29,917 nucleotides of DNA from a virus, in the IMG/VR virus record IMGVR_UViG_3300043392_000027, positions 1 through 29,917 of that record; one strand, 5' to 3'. Below, piece by piece: positions 5,890-12,570 of this stretch. Position 1 is the stretch's first letter; every line of letters begins with the position of its first letter. The notes under the pieces are model-generated. The model was not told where the DNA came from. It worked only from the letters and a program-made list of their open reading frames with translations, and made no database searches. Made by a program: the position numbers and the translations under genes.

Positions 5890-6650
5890 CAGTCATCACC
5901 TCGAGCACAACGATCACAAGGCATCGGATAGCCAACATGCATCTGACACATGCGAGCCTCAAGCTCCTCCTTTGTTGGAGGCTGAGGAACAGCAGGCTTC
6001 GTGCGTTGACCTTCAGGAGTGTTGATGTAGTCACGACGCATCCACACCTTCCACGCCTTCTCCCAATCAAGCTTCCGAGCGTTAGCCCCACCGGCTGAAT
6101 GCCAGTAATCCATGAACTGCTCGGTAGCTGTCTTGATGTCCATACCAGGAACACTTGTTGAAGCCCAAGACGCCATCGAAGAAGTAATTGTGAAATCTTC
6201 AGGGAGTCGGTGAGCACGTTTCGTGCTCTCAACACCTTTAGGTGTTGAGGGATGGGATGGGATGGGATGGGGAAGGCGAACTTCTTCCGAAGTTCTGTTT
6301 ATGTTCGCCCGAACATTTGTCGAACTTGCAGACTTATTGGCACGAACACGAGCCATCCTGGTCCGCGCAGCCTCACGCTCAGCCATGACAGATTCACGAG
6401 TCGGCTGGTAATCATGCCAGTCATTGAACTCGAAACCATCCTCAGCCTCATGCCACAAACCTGCATCAACGAGACGAGGAGCTGTAGAAGCCCCACCAAA
6501 GGCAGAAATGACATCGTTAGGCACGTATCCATCAGTGAGCTGTTGAGCACACCAGGAAAGAGACCTGATCCATAGGCCCATAGCCTCATTACCTGCTTGC
6601 ATCACCTTTGGGTGAAAAGCCAGGTTGTCATCAACACGTCCCCAAGCCAT
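5889..6650 (-). CDS. Replication initiation protein (DnaT/replisome-organiser-like)
   Basis: 253 residues. The N-terminal ~100 residues (MAWGRVDDNLAFHPKVMQAG through FEFNDWHDYQPT) match the winged-helix start of phage replisome-organiser proteins. A basic low-complexity linker (about 85-150) follows. The C-terminal block QFMDYWHSAGGANARKLDWE and KAWKVWMRRD is a DnaT/primosome-like segment that can bind single strands or load helicase. A terminal CQMHVGYPMPCDRC may bind zinc. It lies between the recombination genes and SSB, as expected. The linker-coding DNA (6212-6316) carries a candidate origin, the same arrangement as lambda O. No helicase gene is seen, so host DnaB is presumably loaded. 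Confidence 0.8.
   Translation of the reverse strand: MAWGRVDDNLAFHPKVMQAGNEAMGLWIRSLSWCAQQLTDGYVPNDVISAFGGASTAPRLVDAGLWHEAEDGFEFNDWHDYQPTRESVMAEREAARTRMARVRANKSASSTNVRANINRTSEEVRLPHPIPSHPSTPKGVESTKRAHRLPEDFTITSSMASWASTSVPGMDIKTATEQFMDYWHSAGGANARKLDWEKAWKVWMRRDYINTPEGQRTKPAVPQPPTKEELEARMCQMHVGYPMPCDRCARGDD
6212..6316. other. Candidate replication origin inside the initiator gene
   Basis: Four perfect inverted repeats occur within 105 bases: 6212-6228 (GAGCACG-TTT-CGTGCTC), 6228-6249 (10-bp arms CTCAACACCT/AGGTGTTGAG, 2-base centre), 6278-6295 (GAACTTC-TTCC-GAAGTTC) and 6301-6316 (ATGTTCG-CC-CGAACAT). Between the second and third lies a GGGAT tandem array (6248-6272) with five runs of at least three G, capable of forming a G-quadruplex on the + strand. 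The block sits in the linker region of the initiator, where lambda-type phages place their origin. Origin function is inferred, not demonstrated. Confidence 0.6.
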
Positions 6651-7000
6651 TAGTTCACCTCCCGAACGTCACGACCATCGACAACAGTGAATCCGCCCTG
6701 GTCATCGAGCAGACGCCACTGGTCAAAGAACTTGAAATACACTGCAGTCCGGTATGGGTCCTCCCACTGGTGCAATTTGACCCCAAGGAGTCGTGCACGA
6801 GGCATGAGGTTGTCCTCAAACTGTCCGTTGCAGACATAGCAAGCAGTCAGATAGTTAGCTAAGTGATCGCGCAGCTTTGAACCGCCAGCTTGACGGTTTT
6901 TCCTGTGGTGAATCGCCAGGCCAGATGTTGTTCCGCACCAGACGCACTGCTCACCATCACGAACAAACGCAATCTTCTTGTTTTTAGGAGAAACAGCCAT
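6650..7000 (-). CDS. HNH endonuclease, early region
   Basis: 116 residues from ATG 7000 (TGATG overlap with the previous stop). A CVWC pair (residues 19-22), LAIHHRKNRQAGG (H31-H32), N49 and CYVC (54-57) form a zinc-stabilised HNH core. The C-terminal 50 residues (HQWEDPYRTAVYFKFFDQWR) lie outside the nuclease core. Unlike the HNH at 423-728 it sits in the recombination/replication block, so a role in recombination, replication or host DNA attack is more likely than in packaging. A homing function is possible, though it is not inserted in another gene. Confidence 0.85.
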   Translation of the reverse strand: MAVSPKNKKIAFVRDGEQCVWCGTTSGLAIHHRKNRQAGGSKLRDHLANYLTACYVCNGQFEDNLMPRARLLGVKLHQWEDPYRTAVYFKFFDQWRLLDDQGGFTVVDGRDVREVN

Positions 7001-7359
7001 CAGCTCTGCCCCCATTCAAGACGCATGATTGGAGAAAGTGAGCGACCAATCTCAAGACGGTCACGCAAAGCCTTCAGTTTGTCCTTAGCCTCCTGCAAAG
7101 CAAGCTCTGCTGCTTTCCATTCAGCCTCAAGCTGTAACGTCTCCAGCTCACACACAGCGCGACGCATGTCAGCTGTCAAAGGCTTACCGTCAGCATCAGC
7201 TTTGTGCGTAAACATTGCAGTATTGAATGCACGCTTGTACTTCAAACGAGCCTCAACCTCTGCCTCGCCAAGAGGACGAAGAGTCTCAGTCATTACGTCA
7301 ATTTCTTTGCCAATAGTTGCCAAAGTAGACAGCACAGATGCAGGAGTTAGGTTGCTCAT
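7000..7359 (-). CDS. Coiled-coil protein beside the annealing protein
   Basis: 119 residues, almost entirely helical, with long heptad-like stretches (CELETLQLEAEWKAAELALQ, then EAKDKLKALRDRLEIGRSL). No enzyme motif. It begins at an ATG that overlaps the annealing-protein stop by ATGA. Small coiled-coil proteins are common directly after Rad52/Erf-type annealing proteins in phage genomes, where they may act as partners. That association is the only basis for a functional guess here. Confidence 0.65.
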   Translation of the reverse strand: MSNLTPASVLSTLATIGKEIDVMTETLRPLGEAEVEARLKYKRAFNTAMFTHKADADGKPLTADMRRAVCELETLQLEAEWKAAELALQEAKDKLKALRDRLEIGRSLSPIMRLEWGQS

Positions 7360-7928
7360 GAGTCACGCTCAATCTCGTCGTTTCCAAGAGCTACCTGCTG
7401 CTCAACACCTTCCTGAATATCAGCGTGAGATTGCTCAGTTCCAACCAAAGTGGCCTTAACAAGCGCAGTGAGCTGGCCCTTGTTGTACAGGCTCAAACCA
7501 AACTGGTCGCCCAAAGCAATCGCTGCACGCTTGATGCTCAAAGAAATAGCAGACTTGTATGCCAAATCATGCCCACCAGCTCGAGTCTGGTTCTGGGCAT
7601 CACCAGTAGATCCGTTTTCGAATACACAGACGGTCTGGCCTGCCTCGTTACGGACAGTCAAACGAACTAAAGCTCGGTAACACACATCCCATCGGCCTGT
7701 CATTTCACCCGAATCTTTGATGCGTGGTTCTTCAAACACCAGGTCTACTTTGATGACTTCAATATCGAAGTTTCCAAAGCCAAACATGCGGCTGAAATGG
7801 GCCACGATGTCCTGCTGTGAAACGTGTGAGTGTCCCTGAGCCTGAAGGACTCGCTTGGGGTTTATTGGCTTGAGTAATTGTTCAACCTGCTTGGCAGAGA
7901 ACGTGCCACGGTCATCAGAAAACATCAT
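7356..7928 (-). CDS. Single-strand annealing protein, Rad52/Sak-like
   Basis: 190 residues. The central part reads HVSQQDIVAHFSRMFGFGNF, then a beta-rich region and GGHDLAYKSAISLSIKRAAI with LGDQFGLSLYNKG. This set is typical of the Rad52/22 superfamily of phage annealing proteins (Sak type), which form rings that pair complementary single strands. It overlaps the exonuclease gene by 14 bases and would use the 3' overhangs that nuclease produces, as in lambda Red. The Gln-rich C-terminal tail after residue ~155 varies in the family. The annealase identity is strong; the exact subfamily is less certain. Confidence 0.88.
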   Translation of the reverse strand: MMFSDDRGTFSAKQVEQLLKPINPKRVLQAQGHSHVSQQDIVAHFSRMFGFGNFDIEVIKVDLVFEEPRIKDSGEMTGRWDVCYRALVRLTVRNEAGQTVCVFENGSTGDAQNQTRAGGHDLAYKSAISLSIKRAAIALGDQFGLSLYNKGQLTALVKATLVGTEQSHADIQEGVEQQVALGNDEIERDS

Positions 7929-8823
7929 TACCTTCTTTCAGTGCGGAGATACGAAGAGAAGGCTTGGACTGTGAAACCTTCACGAACTGTTTGAACAGGT
8001 CTGGCTGTGCAGACTTGAACGCAGCAGAGTCAAATCGTTCAGTTGGTTTAGGAGTTGACAGGCTCAATTTCGCTGAGCTTGTTTCAATGGAGAATGAGTC
8101 ACGGTCACCAATGCGTGAACGAATCAGTTCATCCAGTTCGGCCATGATTTCTACATACTTGTCACGTGATGCACGAGCAGTGATGTATTTATTGACTAGC
8201 TCTTCATAATCTGCAGGGTCATCTTGCTCAGCGTCAGAGTCCAAGAAAGCCAGGAACTCGTCAGCTACCGCAACCAGTTCCTCAATACGTTTCTGGTCAC
8301 GTTTGATCCATTCCTTCTGCGCAGGAAGCGGAGTGAAATCCTCATGCTGTTCCCACACATAAAGACATTCCATGCAGTCATCACCTATGACATACATTTG
8401 GAACTGAATTTGGTCGTAGTAGCCAGCTTTCACAAAAGCTTCAGAGCCTGGTGAAACGTCATGCTTGCTGGTTTTTATTTCACCAACAAGGACAATTCCG
8501 TCACTCAGATATAAAGCATCAGGTGTAGCCAGGTGACGCTTGTTTTCCTCAGCGTGATAGAGAACATCTGAGCCAAAGAATCCCTCTGGCTTGAGCATGG
8601 TTTCGACCAGGAAAGGTTCACGCTCAAGGCCCCACTCAGTGAACTTGTTACCAAAAAAATCACGTTCACCACTGCGCTTTGATGCTGCAAGGTTGCTCCA
8701 GCCATTCTTGCTTTTGGCTAGATCACGAACTTCAGTTGCTGTTACACCGGTACGACGAGCGTGGAGCCAGCTGACTTCATCAACGTTCTTGTCTGCAAGT
8801 GCGCGTTCATAGATTGTGCTCAT
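7915..8823 (-). CDS. YqaJ/lambda-type recombination exonuclease
   Basis: 302 residues with the PD-(D/E)XK pattern of YqaJ viral recombinases. An N-terminal WLHARRTGVTATEV block is followed by GLEREPFLVETM, ATPDALYL (D102), VGEIKTSK (E115, K117) and YYDQIQFQMYV (Q138, Q140). These enzymes degrade the 5' strand of a duplex to give 3' single strands for the annealing protein. The C-terminal third is a helical region with a long Asp/Glu-rich stretch (FLDSDAEQDDPADYEEL). The gene overlaps RusA by 4 bases upstream and the annealase by 14 downstream, forming one recombination operon. Confidence 0.9.
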   Translation of the reverse strand: MSTIYERALADKNVDEVSWLHARRTGVTATEVRDLAKSKNGWSNLAASKRSGERDFFGNKFTEWGLEREPFLVETMLKPEGFFGSDVLYHAEENKRHLATPDALYLSDGIVLVGEIKTSKHDVSPGSEAFVKAGYYDQIQFQMYVIGDDCMECLYVWEQHEDFTPLPAQKEWIKRDQKRIEELVAVADEFLAFLDSDAEQDDPADYEELVNKYITARASRDKYVEIMAELDELIRSRIGDRDSFSIETSSAKLSLSTPKPTERFDSAAFKSAQPDLFKQFVKVSQSKPSLRISALKEGNDVF

Positions 8824-9176
8824 GCGATTTCCTCGATTCGTAGTTCCATGAATGCGACCGCGTTAGGGTCATAAACAATCACCGGCATGCTTTTGCGCAT
8901 TAGCTCTGGGGTATCGTCTGGCACAATTCCTGCATCAACCAGGCCGTCACACATTGCTTTCAGCGTTGGCACGATGTTGTCTGCATCACGTCGACGCTTG
9001 TCGTTGACAATCCAGTTCAAAGAAACTGCACATGCTTTCATCGGTGGGATGTGCGCAGCCTTTTGAGCAGTCAAAGCACGAACGTCTTTTGTGAGGAGTG
9101 CTTTCATACGCCAATGCAGACGCTGGTTTGCTGTAATTGGTGGTCGTTCGTATTCGAACTCAATGCTGTAGGTCAT
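8820..9176 (-). CDS. rusA: RusA-like Holliday junction resolvase
   Basis: 118 residues. The segment NDKRRRDADNIVPTLKAMCD, continuing GLVDAGIVPDDTPEL, is the RusA signature; its acidic residues (RRRDADN and PDD) bind metal for junction cleavage. RusA resolves four-way junctions made by recombination and can remove branches before packaging. The N-terminal PPITANQRLHWRMKAL is the expected opening block. It is the first gene of the recombination group and overlaps the exonuclease gene by ATGA. Length is normal for the family. Confidence 0.92.
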   Translation of the reverse strand: MTYSIEFEYERPPITANQRLHWRMKALLTKDVRALTAQKAAHIPPMKACAVSLNWIVNDKRRRDADNIVPTLKAMCDGLVDAGIVPDDTPELMRKSMPVIVYDPNAVAFMELRIEEIA

Positions 9177-9313
9177 GAACGGCCTCGCTTAAGAATCGAA
9201 ACGGCAGAGAAACCCATAACGATGGCTCCAAGCAAAGTAGCCCCGTTGTTTACGCCCAGGAATACTGCTGGAATCATCGCGAAAATGAATGCGCCAATGA
9301 ATGTGAGGTTCAC
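9173..9313 (-). CDS. 46-residue two-helix membrane protein
   Basis: A very short gene from GTG 9313 (GTGA overlap with the previous stop) to TGA 9175-9173 (ATGA overlap with rusA). The product MNLTFIGAFIFAMIPAVFLG continues through NNGATLLGAIVMGF and ends with a basic ILKRGRS. It is predicted to have two membrane segments (about 3-20 and 26-41) with the basic tail in the cytoplasm. The double overlap makes it credible. Function unknown; early phage membrane proteins of this kind can affect superinfection or host physiology. Confidence 0.7.
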   Translation of the reverse strand: MNLTFIGAFIFAMIPAVFLGVNNGATLLGAIVMGFSAVSILKRGRS

Positions 9314-9546
9314 TTGCGTCCACCCCACTTCAAACCCTTAGAGGTGAACTTCACTCGCTTGAGAAGTGGGAGCTGTTCAAAGCTCTCCTGTGACTTTGTC
9401 CAACCGACTGTGAAGCCCTTCATGTAAGAGTCGTATTTCTCACGCTCTGCCTGAATCTTCAAAGCAATCTCTTGCTCTGCAAGCTTGGAATCAAGAAGTG
9501 CCATGAACTCACGATCACGTTTCTGCTGTGCAGTTAGTTTTGCCAT
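9310..9546 (-). CDS. Small basic coiled-coil protein
   Basis: 78 residues beginning MAKLTAQQKRDREFMALLDS. The first half is a charged helix (KLAEQEIALKIQAEREKYDS). The second half is basic with FTVGWTKSQESFEQLPLL and ends KGLKWGGRK. There are no recognisable catalytic residues. The start overlaps the upstream micro-gene (TAATG) and the end overlaps the membrane-protein gene (GTGA), so it belongs to the same coupled early set. Function unknown. Confidence 0.7.
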   Translation of the reverse strand: MAKLTAQQKRDREFMALLDSKLAEQEIALKIQAEREKYDSYMKGFTVGWTKSQESFEQLPLLKRVKFTSKGLKWGGRK

Positions 9547-9647
9547 TAGAGGGTCACCGCCAATGCCAAAATTGTCAGAAACAAAATCAGTCCTGCGACT
9601 ACAGCGCAGCCAACTGCGAGGCTTTTGTCATCTTTGAAGTCGTTCAT
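9546..9647 (-). CDS. 33-residue single-span membrane peptide
   Basis: A short gene starting at ATG 9647 inside the stop of the previous gene (ATGA) and ending TAA in a TAATG overlap with the next. The product MNDFKDDKSLAVGCAVVAGL continues ILFLTILALAVTL: a charged N-terminus followed by one membrane segment (about residues 11-32). Neat overlaps at both ends argue that it is translated. Function unknown. Confidence 0.6.
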   Translation of the reverse strand: MNDFKDDKSLAVGCAVVAGLILFLTILALAVTL

Positions 9648-9934
9648 GCGAGGTCCCACACAGCCAGTACGTGGTGACGAGAAGAAGGACGCTCAGAAGG
9701 CTTGTAGCCAACACGCTTGAGGTTGAATCGCTTAGCAGCGTGCAAGATAACTGCACCAATGGCGTTACCGTGGTGAGGAGGAGTAGACAAGTTTGCCCAC
9801 ACATCATCAGAAGTGAATGGCCCCTTGTTCGCTAAGGTTTCAATCACCTGGTATGCCTCTTCTTTCCATGAGTCATCGGCTTTTTGTAGTACCAATGCGA
9901 TACCCTCGTCTCGAAGGGTTTTTCCGTTTTGCAT
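9644..9934 (-). CDS. Winged-helix-like phage protein, unknown function
   Basis: 96 residues. A helical N-terminus (TLRDEGIALVLQKADDSWKE) is followed by GPFTSDDVWANL, IGAVILHAAKRFNLKRVGY and a short C-terminal strand HHVLAVWDL. This helix-helix-strand order recurs in a small family seen in many phages, mostly in replication or early regions, and looks like a winged helix. AAAGG lies 7 bases before the ATG. No function is established. A role in DNA binding during early replication is a reasonable guess. Confidence 0.7.
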   Translation of the reverse strand: MQNGKTLRDEGIALVLQKADDSWKEEAYQVIETLANKGPFTSDDVWANLSTPPHHGNAIGAVILHAAKRFNLKRVGYKPSERPSSRHHVLAVWDLA

Positions 9935-9950
9935 GATTTTCCTTTCATCG

Positions 9951-9977
9951 CCCTCCGGTTGCCGCCGGAGGGTTTTT
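9951..9977 (+). terminator. Intrinsic terminator shape on the + strand
   Basis: CCCTCCGG, a 6-base loop TTGCCG, then CCGGAGGG followed by TTTTTCTTTG: a classical rho-independent terminator for + strand RNA. All genes around it are on the - strand, where the hairpin has no following T-tract and lies in the leader of the 96-residue gene. It may end an antisense RNA, block leftward read-in, or act as mRNA structure on the - strand. Confidence 0.6.
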
Positions 9978-9995
9978 CTTTGTGTTCGGTTTAGG

Positions 9996-10042
9996 ACCAG
10001 GGCCGGATGGAGGACACTCGGGGGAATGGAGCCGACCCTGGT
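9996..10042. other. Inverted repeat downstream of the xis-like gene
   Basis: ACCAGGG (9996-10002) pairs with CCCTGGT (10036-10042), and the pairing can extend with CGG/CCG. In the - strand mRNA it begins 3 bases after the xis-like stop codon. With the hairpin at 9951-9972 it fills the whole 111-base gap, which holds no gene. It may stabilise or attenuate the early transcript. Confidence 0.45.
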
Positions 10043-10045
10043 GGC

Positions 10046-10243
10046 TTAGTTCTTCGACCCGAAAGTACGTGAGTCGATGAAAGCTTGTAGATCGTCAGCT
10101 CGGATGCGTTGCTTAGCTCGAGATGTTCCAAGTTCGACGACTCGAATCTGTCCTGTGTTTATGAGCTGATACATGAATGTGCGCCCGATGCCGAGGACTT
10201 CCGCAGCTTTTGCAACTGGGTAGAGGCGAACTGCTTCGTTCAT
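10046..10243 (-). CDS. xis: Excisionase-like helix-turn-helix protein
   Basis: 65 residues with the excise/MerR-like pattern: VAKAAEVLGIGRTFMYQLIN, then TGQIRVVELG, an Arg-rich wing (SRAKQRIRADDLQAFID) and a short tail. Members bend DNA at attachment sites to steer integrase towards excision, or act as repressors. As the second gene of the lytic unit, coupled to the Cro-like gene by an ATGA overlap, and about 2 kb from attP, it is the best candidate for the true excisionase. Another protein of the same class lies at 3685-3897. Confidence 0.78.
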   Translation of the reverse strand: MNEAVRLYPVAKAAEVLGIGRTFMYQLINTGQIRVVELGTSRAKQRIRADDLQAFIDSRTFGSKN

Positions 10244-10470
10244 GCCTGCACCTCGACTGTGACGAGTTCAGCCACGGAGGTATCAAGTGCACTAGCAACG
10301 CTGTACAGCTCCTCAATGGTGAAAGAAGTGCGACCTTGCACTCGACGGTTGAGTGTTGCCAGAGGAATACTTGTTTGCTCTGCCAGCCACCGTTGCGAAA
10401 GTCCCTGGTCATTGAGGTGGGTCAGGATTCGCTGTGCGACCTGGCCTGATTTATTCCCGTTCTGTTCCAT
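10240..10470 (-). CDS. Cro-like XRE-family regulator
   Basis: About 76 residues from ATG 10470 (or 79 from GTG 10479). The helix-turn-helix (GLSQRWLAEQTSIPLATLNR) is followed by VQGRTSFTIEELYSVASALD, the standard XRE layout. It is the first gene of the lytic unit and divergent from the repressor, the position of Cro. Neither start has a clear ribosome-binding site, so the mRNA may be leaderless. A 16-base palindrome overlaps the start codons and could be an autoregulatory site. Confidence 0.8.
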   Translation of the reverse strand: MEQNGNKSGQVAQRILTHLNDQGLSQRWLAEQTSIPLATLNRRVQGRTSFTIEELYSVASALDTSVAELVTVEVQA

Positions 10471-10478
10471 ATGGAACA
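10463..10478. promoter_or_regulatory. 16-bp perfect palindrome, candidate operator
   Basis: TGTTCCATATGGAACA reads the same on both strands. It overlaps the GTG and ATG start codons of the Cro-like gene. A symmetric site at the start of a lytic operon next to two XRE regulators is a plausible binding site for repressor or Cro. Confidence 0.55.
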
Positions 10479-10479
10479 C

Positions 10480-10548
10480 TTTAGTAGGTAACTCTCAGGT
10501 TCATGCAACTCACTTGTTTCGGCGTGTCGCCTATGAGACACTAGTGGT
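10480..10548. promoter_or_regulatory. Divergent switch region with operator-like inverted repeat
   Basis: The 69 bases between the Cro-like and repressor genes must hold both promoters. GTGTC-N8-GACAC at 10524-10541 is an inverted repeat next to the repressor start. Weak promoter matches can be drawn: TTGCAT with TACTAA on the - strand, and TTGTTT (10514-10519) with GACACT on the + strand. Both would start RNA at or near the start codon. No Shine-Dalgarno sequence precedes either gene, which fits leaderless mRNAs. Confidence 0.5.
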
Positions 10549-10914
10549 ATGCCATCAGGTACAAAGTCCGCACCGAGTCAGCTCACAAAGGCCATAGCTC
10601 GCCGGATAGAGAACGAAAAATCACTCCAAGGCTTCACCAACTCGGAGCTATCAAGGCAGTCCGGAATCTCCAGACCTCTGCTTGTAAACATGCTCCAGGG
10701 AACAAAGCACTGGGACATCGACCAGCTAGACGCCGTGTGCAAAATACTCGAATTAGACATCGTTGAAGTTATTGCAACCGCAGAAGCACAAGCCAAGGTC
10801 CAGAATGTCAGACCCCTTCGCAAGAATCTAAACCTTGAGGTAGTCGACCTCGAGCAATACGAGAAAGCTGCAGACCACAACAACCACGATTCGGGGGAAC
10901 CAGAAATACCATGA
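10549..10914 (+). CDS. XRE-family lysogeny repressor
   Basis: 121 residues. The helix-turn-helix is GFTNSELSRQSGISRPLLVN (about 30-49), followed by MLQGTKHWDIDQLDAVCKIL, the usual five-helix XRE bundle. The C-terminal 45 residues are charged and lack the Ser-Lys autocleavage domain of LexA/CI repressors. Instead the next gene, overlapping by ATGA, encodes an ImmA/IrrE-type protease, so induction probably works by proteolysis of this repressor, as known for ICEBs1 ImmR/ImmA. It is the first gene of the + strand lysogeny operon, with no visible ribosome-binding site. Confidence 0.85.
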   Translation: MPSGTKSAPSQLTKAIARRIENEKSLQGFTNSELSRQSGISRPLLVNMLQGTKHWDIDQLDAVCKILELDIVEVIATAEAQAKVQNVRPLRKNLNLEVVDLEQYEKAADHNNHDSGEPEIP

Positions 10915-11276
10915 CCAAACCAGGGGGATACGATCCGTTTGAGCACGCAGAACGACTGGGGATTCAAATTGTTTACCGAAGGCTCACCTCTGGAAATGGA
11001 CTATGGGTTCCAGACCTGCACGCAATCTTCCTTCAGCCACGCATGAGAGCTGTCCACGAACGCTCTGTACTCGCACACGAACTAGGCCACGCATGTCTCG
11101 GCCACCGACACTCAACACCAAAACTAGAACGCCAAGCAGACTACTTTGCAGCACGCCACCTCATAGACCCACATCACCTCGACGATGTGCGACGCACCAG
11201 CTCAGACCCAAACGTCTGGGCCAACGAAGTCGGCGTCACACTCAATCTCTTAGAACTCTTTCTGAAATCCGCATAA
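10911..11276 (+). CDS. ImmA/IrrE-type metallopeptidase
   Basis: 121 residues with HELGH (residues 56-60), the zinc-binding HExxH motif, and a downstream acidic helix ERQADYFAARHLI that should supply the third ligand. This is the ImmA/IrrE (COG2856) pattern, found in phages and conjugative elements beside XRE repressors that they cleave to trigger induction. The gene overlaps the repressor stop by 4 bases, so both are made together. What activates the protease cannot be read from the sequence. Confidence 0.9.
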   Translation: MTKPGGYDPFEHAERLGIQIVYRRLTSGNGLWVPDLHAIFLQPRMRAVHERSVLAHELGHACLGHRHSTPKLERQADYFAARHLIDPHHLDDVRRTSSDPNVWANEVGVTLNLLELFLKSA

Positions 11277-11285
11277 GGAAACAAC

Positions 11286-12440
11286 ATGGCTAGATCATCA
11301 AAAGGCGAAGGCTCCATCTTCCGAGATGGCGACGGCTGGCGTGTTCGAGTCACCGTTGATGGCAAAAGAAAATCTGTGCGTGCAAGCAGTAAAGCCGAAG
11401 CAGCCCAAAAGCGCAGAGAACTCCTTCAGCGCAGAGACGAAGGCACGCTCACCGTTGGTTCATCCCCCACGTTTGAAGCCTGGTCGACACACTGGCTTGA
11501 AGCCATCGCAGACCTCGCTCCACTCACACGTCAGGGATACCGCTGGTACCTGAACCACTACATCAACCCAGTCATTGGCAACATCACTCTCGACAAGTTG
11601 CGCCCTGAACATCTTGAAAAGCTATACAACAGCATGAAAGACGGCACGCACGAGAGACTGAAGAAACCAGTCAGCCCTGCCACCGTCCGCCAAGCACACT
11701 CCATCATCAGAAGAGCACTCAAAATAGCAACTCAACGAGGACATGCAGGACGCAACGTAGCGTTACTCGTGAGCATCCCTGCAGTGCCCAAAGCACAGAC
11801 CGAGGCACTCTCTATCGCAGACGCTCAGGCCATCCTTGCAGCTGCAGAAAACTCCCCCTACAGAGCACGATGGGTTATTGCGCTACTGCTTGGACTTCGA
11901 CCAGGAGAAGCCCTCGGCCTGACCTGGGACAACATCGACCTCGAGGCAGGAGAACTCCACGTTAGACAGCAACTCCAGCACATCGCAGGACGCGGTCTAA
12001 TCCTCAAAGATGCGCCCAAGACAGATGCCGGTCACCGCACCGTCAAGATGCCTCAGTTCCTCACACAGCTCCTCCAGGAGCATCGTGCTGAACAGCTCCG
12101 CATCATGGTGGAAGAAGGAGACGACTGGGAAGGCTGGGAGTTCAACGGCAAACCAGTACCCCTGGTATTCACACAACGCAACGGACACCCCATCTCCACA
12201 CGATTAGACGATGATCACTGGCGCGAACTGGTAGCAAGCGCCGGACTTCCTCACACACGTAGGTACACCGCACGTCACACTGCAGCGACAATCATGCTCG
12301 ACCAGATTGGTGACGTTGCAGTCGTCGCTGCAACCCTTGGGCACTCAGACCCGTCCTTCACGTACAGGGTGTACGTACACGCCCTCGAGGAGAAGAAGGT
12401 CACCCTTGCAGAACGCCTCAACGCATTCGCTCCGAAGTAG
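11286..12440 (+). CDS. int: Tyrosine-recombinase integrase
   Basis: 384 residues. An AP2-like arm-binding N-terminus (GSIFRDGDGWRVRVTVDGKR) precedes a SAM-like core-binding domain (about 62-155). The catalytic domain has R205 (LGLRPGEALGL), K245 (PKTDAGHR), R330 in YTARHTAAT, H353 (LGHSD) and nucleophile Y363 (YRVYVHALEE). The first position of the usual H-x-x-R box is Tyr 327 rather than His, a variant I believe occurs in actinobacterial integrases. AAGGAA precedes the ATG. The gene follows repressor and protease on the same strand, and attP begins 5 bases after its stop. Confidence 0.95.
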   Translation: MARSSKGEGSIFRDGDGWRVRVTVDGKRKSVRASSKAEAAQKRRELLQRRDEGTLTVGSSPTFEAWSTHWLEAIADLAPLTRQGYRWYLNHYINPVIGNITLDKLRPEHLEKLYNSMKDGTHERLKKPVSPATVRQAHSIIRRALKIATQRGHAGRNVALLVSIPAVPKAQTEALSIADAQAILAAAENSPYRARWVIALLLGLRPGEALGLTWDNIDLEAGELHVRQQLQHIAGRGLILKDAPKTDAGHRTVKMPQFLTQLLQEHRAEQLRIMVEEGDDWEGWEFNGKPVPLVFTQRNGHPISTRLDDDHWRELVASAGLPHTRRYTARHTAATIMLDQIGDVAVVAATLGHSDPSFTYRVYVHALEEKKVTLAERLNAFAPK

Positions 12441-12444
12441 TCTC

Positions 12445-12467
12445 TGGGACCTTATGTGGGACCTTAT
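12445..12467 (+). repeat. Left arm-type repeats of attP
   Basis: The 11-mer TGGGACCTTAT occurs twice, at 12445-12455 and 12457-12467, with a 12-base period, starting just after the integrase stop. The same pair occurs right of the tRNA-like core (12665-12687). Paired direct repeats on both sides of a core are the hallmark of arm sites bound by the N-terminal domain of tyrosine integrases. Confidence 0.8.
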
Positions 12468-12570
12468 GAACCGGATTTCAGCGTATTTCAGCGAACAGCC
12501 AAAAAAAATAAATGCACTCTGAACAGGGGAAAAGAACACAAGCGAACAACAGCGAAAACCCCTAAACTAC

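Noticed and set aside
6301-6316. LexA/SOS box
   Set aside because: The palindrome is GTTCG-N2-CGAAC, the reverse arrangement of the GAAC-N4-GTTC type used by Gram-positive LexA.
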